DNA of 64,000 nucleotides from an uncultured Clostridia bacterium (GTDB lineage: Bacteria; Bacillota; Clostridia; Christensenellales; Aristaeellaceae), in assembly GCA_947624355.1 (NCBI GenBank), contig CANQKI010000001.1:1-64000 (forward strand). The letters are read 5' to 3'. Positions 61,878 through 64,000 of this stretch are shown piece after piece. Below the pieces are notes generated by a model. It had not been told where the DNA came from and searched no databases. It saw nothing but the letters and a program-made list of their open reading frames with translations. The translations under genes were made by a program, and so were the position numbers. Within the stretch, counting starts at the first letter, position 1. Every line of letters begins with the position of its first letter.

Positions 61878-63413
61878 ATGCGGGCAGCAAAGCAGGAGAA
61901 GAAGCGCCTCTTTTCCAAAAAAGAGTGGAGCTGGATCATGTACGACTGGGCCAATTCCGTCTATGCCACCAACATCATGGCCGCCATCTTCCCTACCATT
62001 TTCGTATCCGTCGCCGGCGCGGCGGGCGATATCTGGTGGGGATACGCCACATCCATTGCTACCTTCCTGGTCGCCATCCTGGCGCCGCTTCTGGGGGCCG
62101 TGGCTGATTACAAAGGCATGAAAAAGAAGCTGTTCACGGCATTCATGCTGGCTGGCGTTGTCTTCACGGCTCTCATCGCTGCCACAAACAACTGGAAAAT
62201 CATGCTGATCGGCTATATTGTAAGCCGTATTGGCTTTGCCGGTTCCAACCTGTTTTACGATTCCTTCCTGACAGACGTTACCGATAACGACCGGATGGAC
62301 AAGGTTTCCTCCTGGGGCTACGCCATGGGCTACATTGGCGGCAGCACGATTCCTTTCGTGCTCTCCATCGTGATGCTGTTGGTGCTCGGTTACGGCAGCC
62401 CTGTTGCGCAAAAGTTCTCTATTCTGATTACCAGCGTGTGGTGGCTGATTTTCACCGTTCCTTTCCTCAAGAATGTAGAGCAGACCCATTACATCGAGCG
62501 TTCTGCCGACCATACTGCCGCCGAAACCTTCCGCCATATCTGGCAAACGGCCAAGGATATTTTCCGGCAGAAGGGCCTGTTCCTCTTTGTGGTAGCTTAC
62601 TTTTTCTACATTGACGGTGTCGGTACCATCATCAGCATTTCCACCGCTTACGGCACGGTGCTGGGCCTGGGAACGGTGGGCATGATTCTGGCGCTGCTGG
62701 TCACGCAGATTGTGGCCATGCCCTGCTCTATCGTTTTTCCCAAGATTGCCGAAAAGCTGACAGCCCGCAGGGCGCTCATGAGCGCCATTCTGGTATATGT
62801 GCTTATTTGCGTCGTCGGGTTCTACATGGGCTTCTCCCTGGAGCCCCACCAGGAAGCTTATGAAACGGCACTGCAGACCGAGTTCACCGACGTAACCGCC
62901 GCAATCACATCCGATGGGGATCCGGAAGGCCTTGACGATCTCATTGCGGATTGCAAAACCGCTTTCCGGGAGAAAAATGCCGCCGAACTGCTGGCTTCCT
63001 ACCGGACAGAAGCAACTGATCCTGCTCAATTGCAGGTGCTGGATGCAGCCGATGCGTTCCTGGCAAAGAACAGCAGCTTGGCTGATGCCTTCAATCACGC
63101 CGTTTCCCGTTCCTCCATTCTGTTCTGGGCCATGGCCGTGCTGGTAGGCACCGTGCAGGGCGGCATCCAGGCCGTTTCCCGCTCTTACTTTGGAAAGCTG
63201 ATTCCCAAGGAACGCAGCAACGAATTCTTTGGATTCTTTGATATTTTCGGAAAATTCGCCTCCGTGCTGGGCCCCTTCCTCTATTCCCTCATCGGCGGCT
63301 GGACGGGCAGAAGCAGCTATGGCGTGCTCTGCCTGATGGCGCTGTTCCTGGTTGGGTTCTTCATCCTGGGCGGCAGCAAAAAGGAATTGGACGCCCTGGA
63401 AAGCGGCAAATAA
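61878..63413 (+). CDS. MFS transporter, UMF1/Atg22-like family
   Basis: WSWIMYDWANSVYATNIMAAIFPTIF, VQGGIQAVSRSYFGKLIPKERSNEFFGFFDIFGKFASVLGP; RBS AAGGAGGAATTCCGTATG. Confidence 0.92.
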   Translation: MRAAKQEKKRLFSKKEWSWIMYDWANSVYATNIMAAIFPTIFVSVAGAAGDIWWGYATSIATFLVAILAPLLGAVADYKGMKKKLFTAFMLAGVVFTALIAATNNWKIMLIGYIVSRIGFAGSNLFYDSFLTDVTDNDRMDKVSSWGYAMGYIGGSTIPFVLSIVMLLVLGYGSPVAQKFSILITSVWWLIFTVPFLKNVEQTHYIERSADHTAAETFRHIWQTAKDIFRQKGLFLFVVAYFFYIDGVGTIISISTAYGTVLGLGTVGMILALLVTQIVAMPCSIVFPKIAEKLTARRALMSAILVYVLICVVGFYMGFSLEPHQEAYETALQTEFTDVTAAITSDGDPEGLDDLIADCKTAFREKNAAELLASYRTEATDPAQLQVLDAADAFLAKNSSLADAFNHAVSRSSILFWAMAVLVGTVQGGIQAVSRSYFGKLIPKERSNEFFGFFDIFGKFASVLGPFLYSLIGGWTGRSSYGVLCLMALFLVGFFILGGSKKELDALESGK

Positions 63414-63430
63414 ATTCGAATGAAAAGAAT

Positions 63431-63461
63431 CGGCAGGAGCTCAAATGCTCCTGCCGTTTTT
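63431..63461 (+). terminator. Rho-independent terminator, possibly bidirectional
   Basis: CGGCAGGAGC-tcaaat-GCTCCTGCCG-TTTTT, perfect 10-bp stem; overlaps stop codon of convergent sigma gene. Confidence 0.9.
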
Positions 63462-64000
63462 ATTCGTTCCAGGCCGCGGCAAACCGTAAACGCGCTCTCT
63501 TTTCCAATCGTGACAGCGTATACTGCGGCAATTCCATTTGCTTTGCCAGTGCTGTCTGGCTGCAGCCCTGCCAGAAACGTGCAATCAGAATCCAGGCGTC
63601 CCGTTTCTCCATCCGTTCCAGAATATCGCGGATCAGCAGCCGTGTCATCCATTTTTCTTCCGCCGGATCGGGCAGAGATGCCAGTAATTCACCCGATTGA
63701 TCGGGCACCGGCGGCTGATCCCATTCAAGCAGAAGCATCAGTTCTTCGGGCCGCATCCCCGCCGCGTCGGCGGTTTCCCGGATGCCCGGTTCATGTCCGG
63801 AGGTCTGATAGACGTGTTCCCGGTATTCTTTGGCTCTCCGCAGCGACGCCCGTGTGCGCCACCCCAGGGAGGATTTGACCGTTTTCCGCATTTCTCCGAG
63901 AATCACGGGCACGGCATACGTGGAAAACTGCAGGCCCAGCTCCTCCCGGAAACGCCGGATCGCCGTCAAAAGCCCCATGCATCCTTGCTGAAAAGCATCT
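63460..64000 (-). CDS. Sigma-70 family sigma factor (SigF/SigG/SigB-like), N-terminus beyond window
   Basis: Open to window edge: DAFQQGCMGLLTAIRRFREELGLQFSTYAVPVILGEMRK (region 2) and region 4 HTH SQTALAKQMELPQYTLSRLEKRARL; ORF-track Met is internal. Confidence 0.85.
   Translation of the reverse strand, partial: DAFQQGCMGLLTAIRRFREELGLQFSTYAVPVILGEMRKTVKSSLGWRTRASLRRAKEYREHVYQTSGHEPGIRETADAAGMRPEELMLLLEWDQPPVPDQSGELLASLPDPAEEKWMTRLLIRDILERMEKRDAWILIARFWQGCSQTALAKQMELPQYTLSRLEKRARLRFAAAWNE

Overview
64-kb chromosomal segment, probably from a spore-forming Clostridia-type Firmicute (inferred from SpoIIE, SpoIID, PrkC/Stp, RemA and a SigF/G-like sigma factor). It is almost entirely protein-coding. 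I found no rRNA, tRNA, CRISPR array, transposase or prophage block. Left third: partial pckA, then a long minus-strand housekeeping operon yicC-remA-gmk-rpoZ-coaBC-priA-def-fmt-rsmB-rlmN-stp-prkC-rsgA-rpe-rsmA. Middle: two MATE exporters, a C39-like protein next to a SpoIID/SH3 protein, three secreted lineage-specific proteins, ruvCAB-GNAT-queA, and an oppABCDF-alr-GNAT cluster. Right part: SpoIID, a 5x PG-binding protein, PIN/TRAM, radA, metallophosphatase-ppk, an eight-gene operon (GntR-pepF-Lrp-aminotransferase-capA-pyrR-IDH-like-ALP), spoIIE, SH3 protein, orphan holin, UMF1 transporter and a partial sigma factor. The strongest unusual items are: (1) an isopropylmalate/isocitrate-dehydrogenase-fold pseudoenzyme fused by overlap to an alkaline-phosphatase-family gene; (2) a secreted protein carrying the 'IGGADGPT' motif of Na+-translocating decarboxylase beta subunits, inside a three-gene cluster of uncharacterised secreted proteins; (3) an unlisted 46-aa Arg/Trp-rich ORF with a strong RBS and its own terminator; (4) OppC and UMF1 transporters with large extracytoplasmic insertions; (5) a Spo0A box placed at the spoIIE promoter; (6) an orphan holin. 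All names rest on reading motifs by eye; no database search was run.
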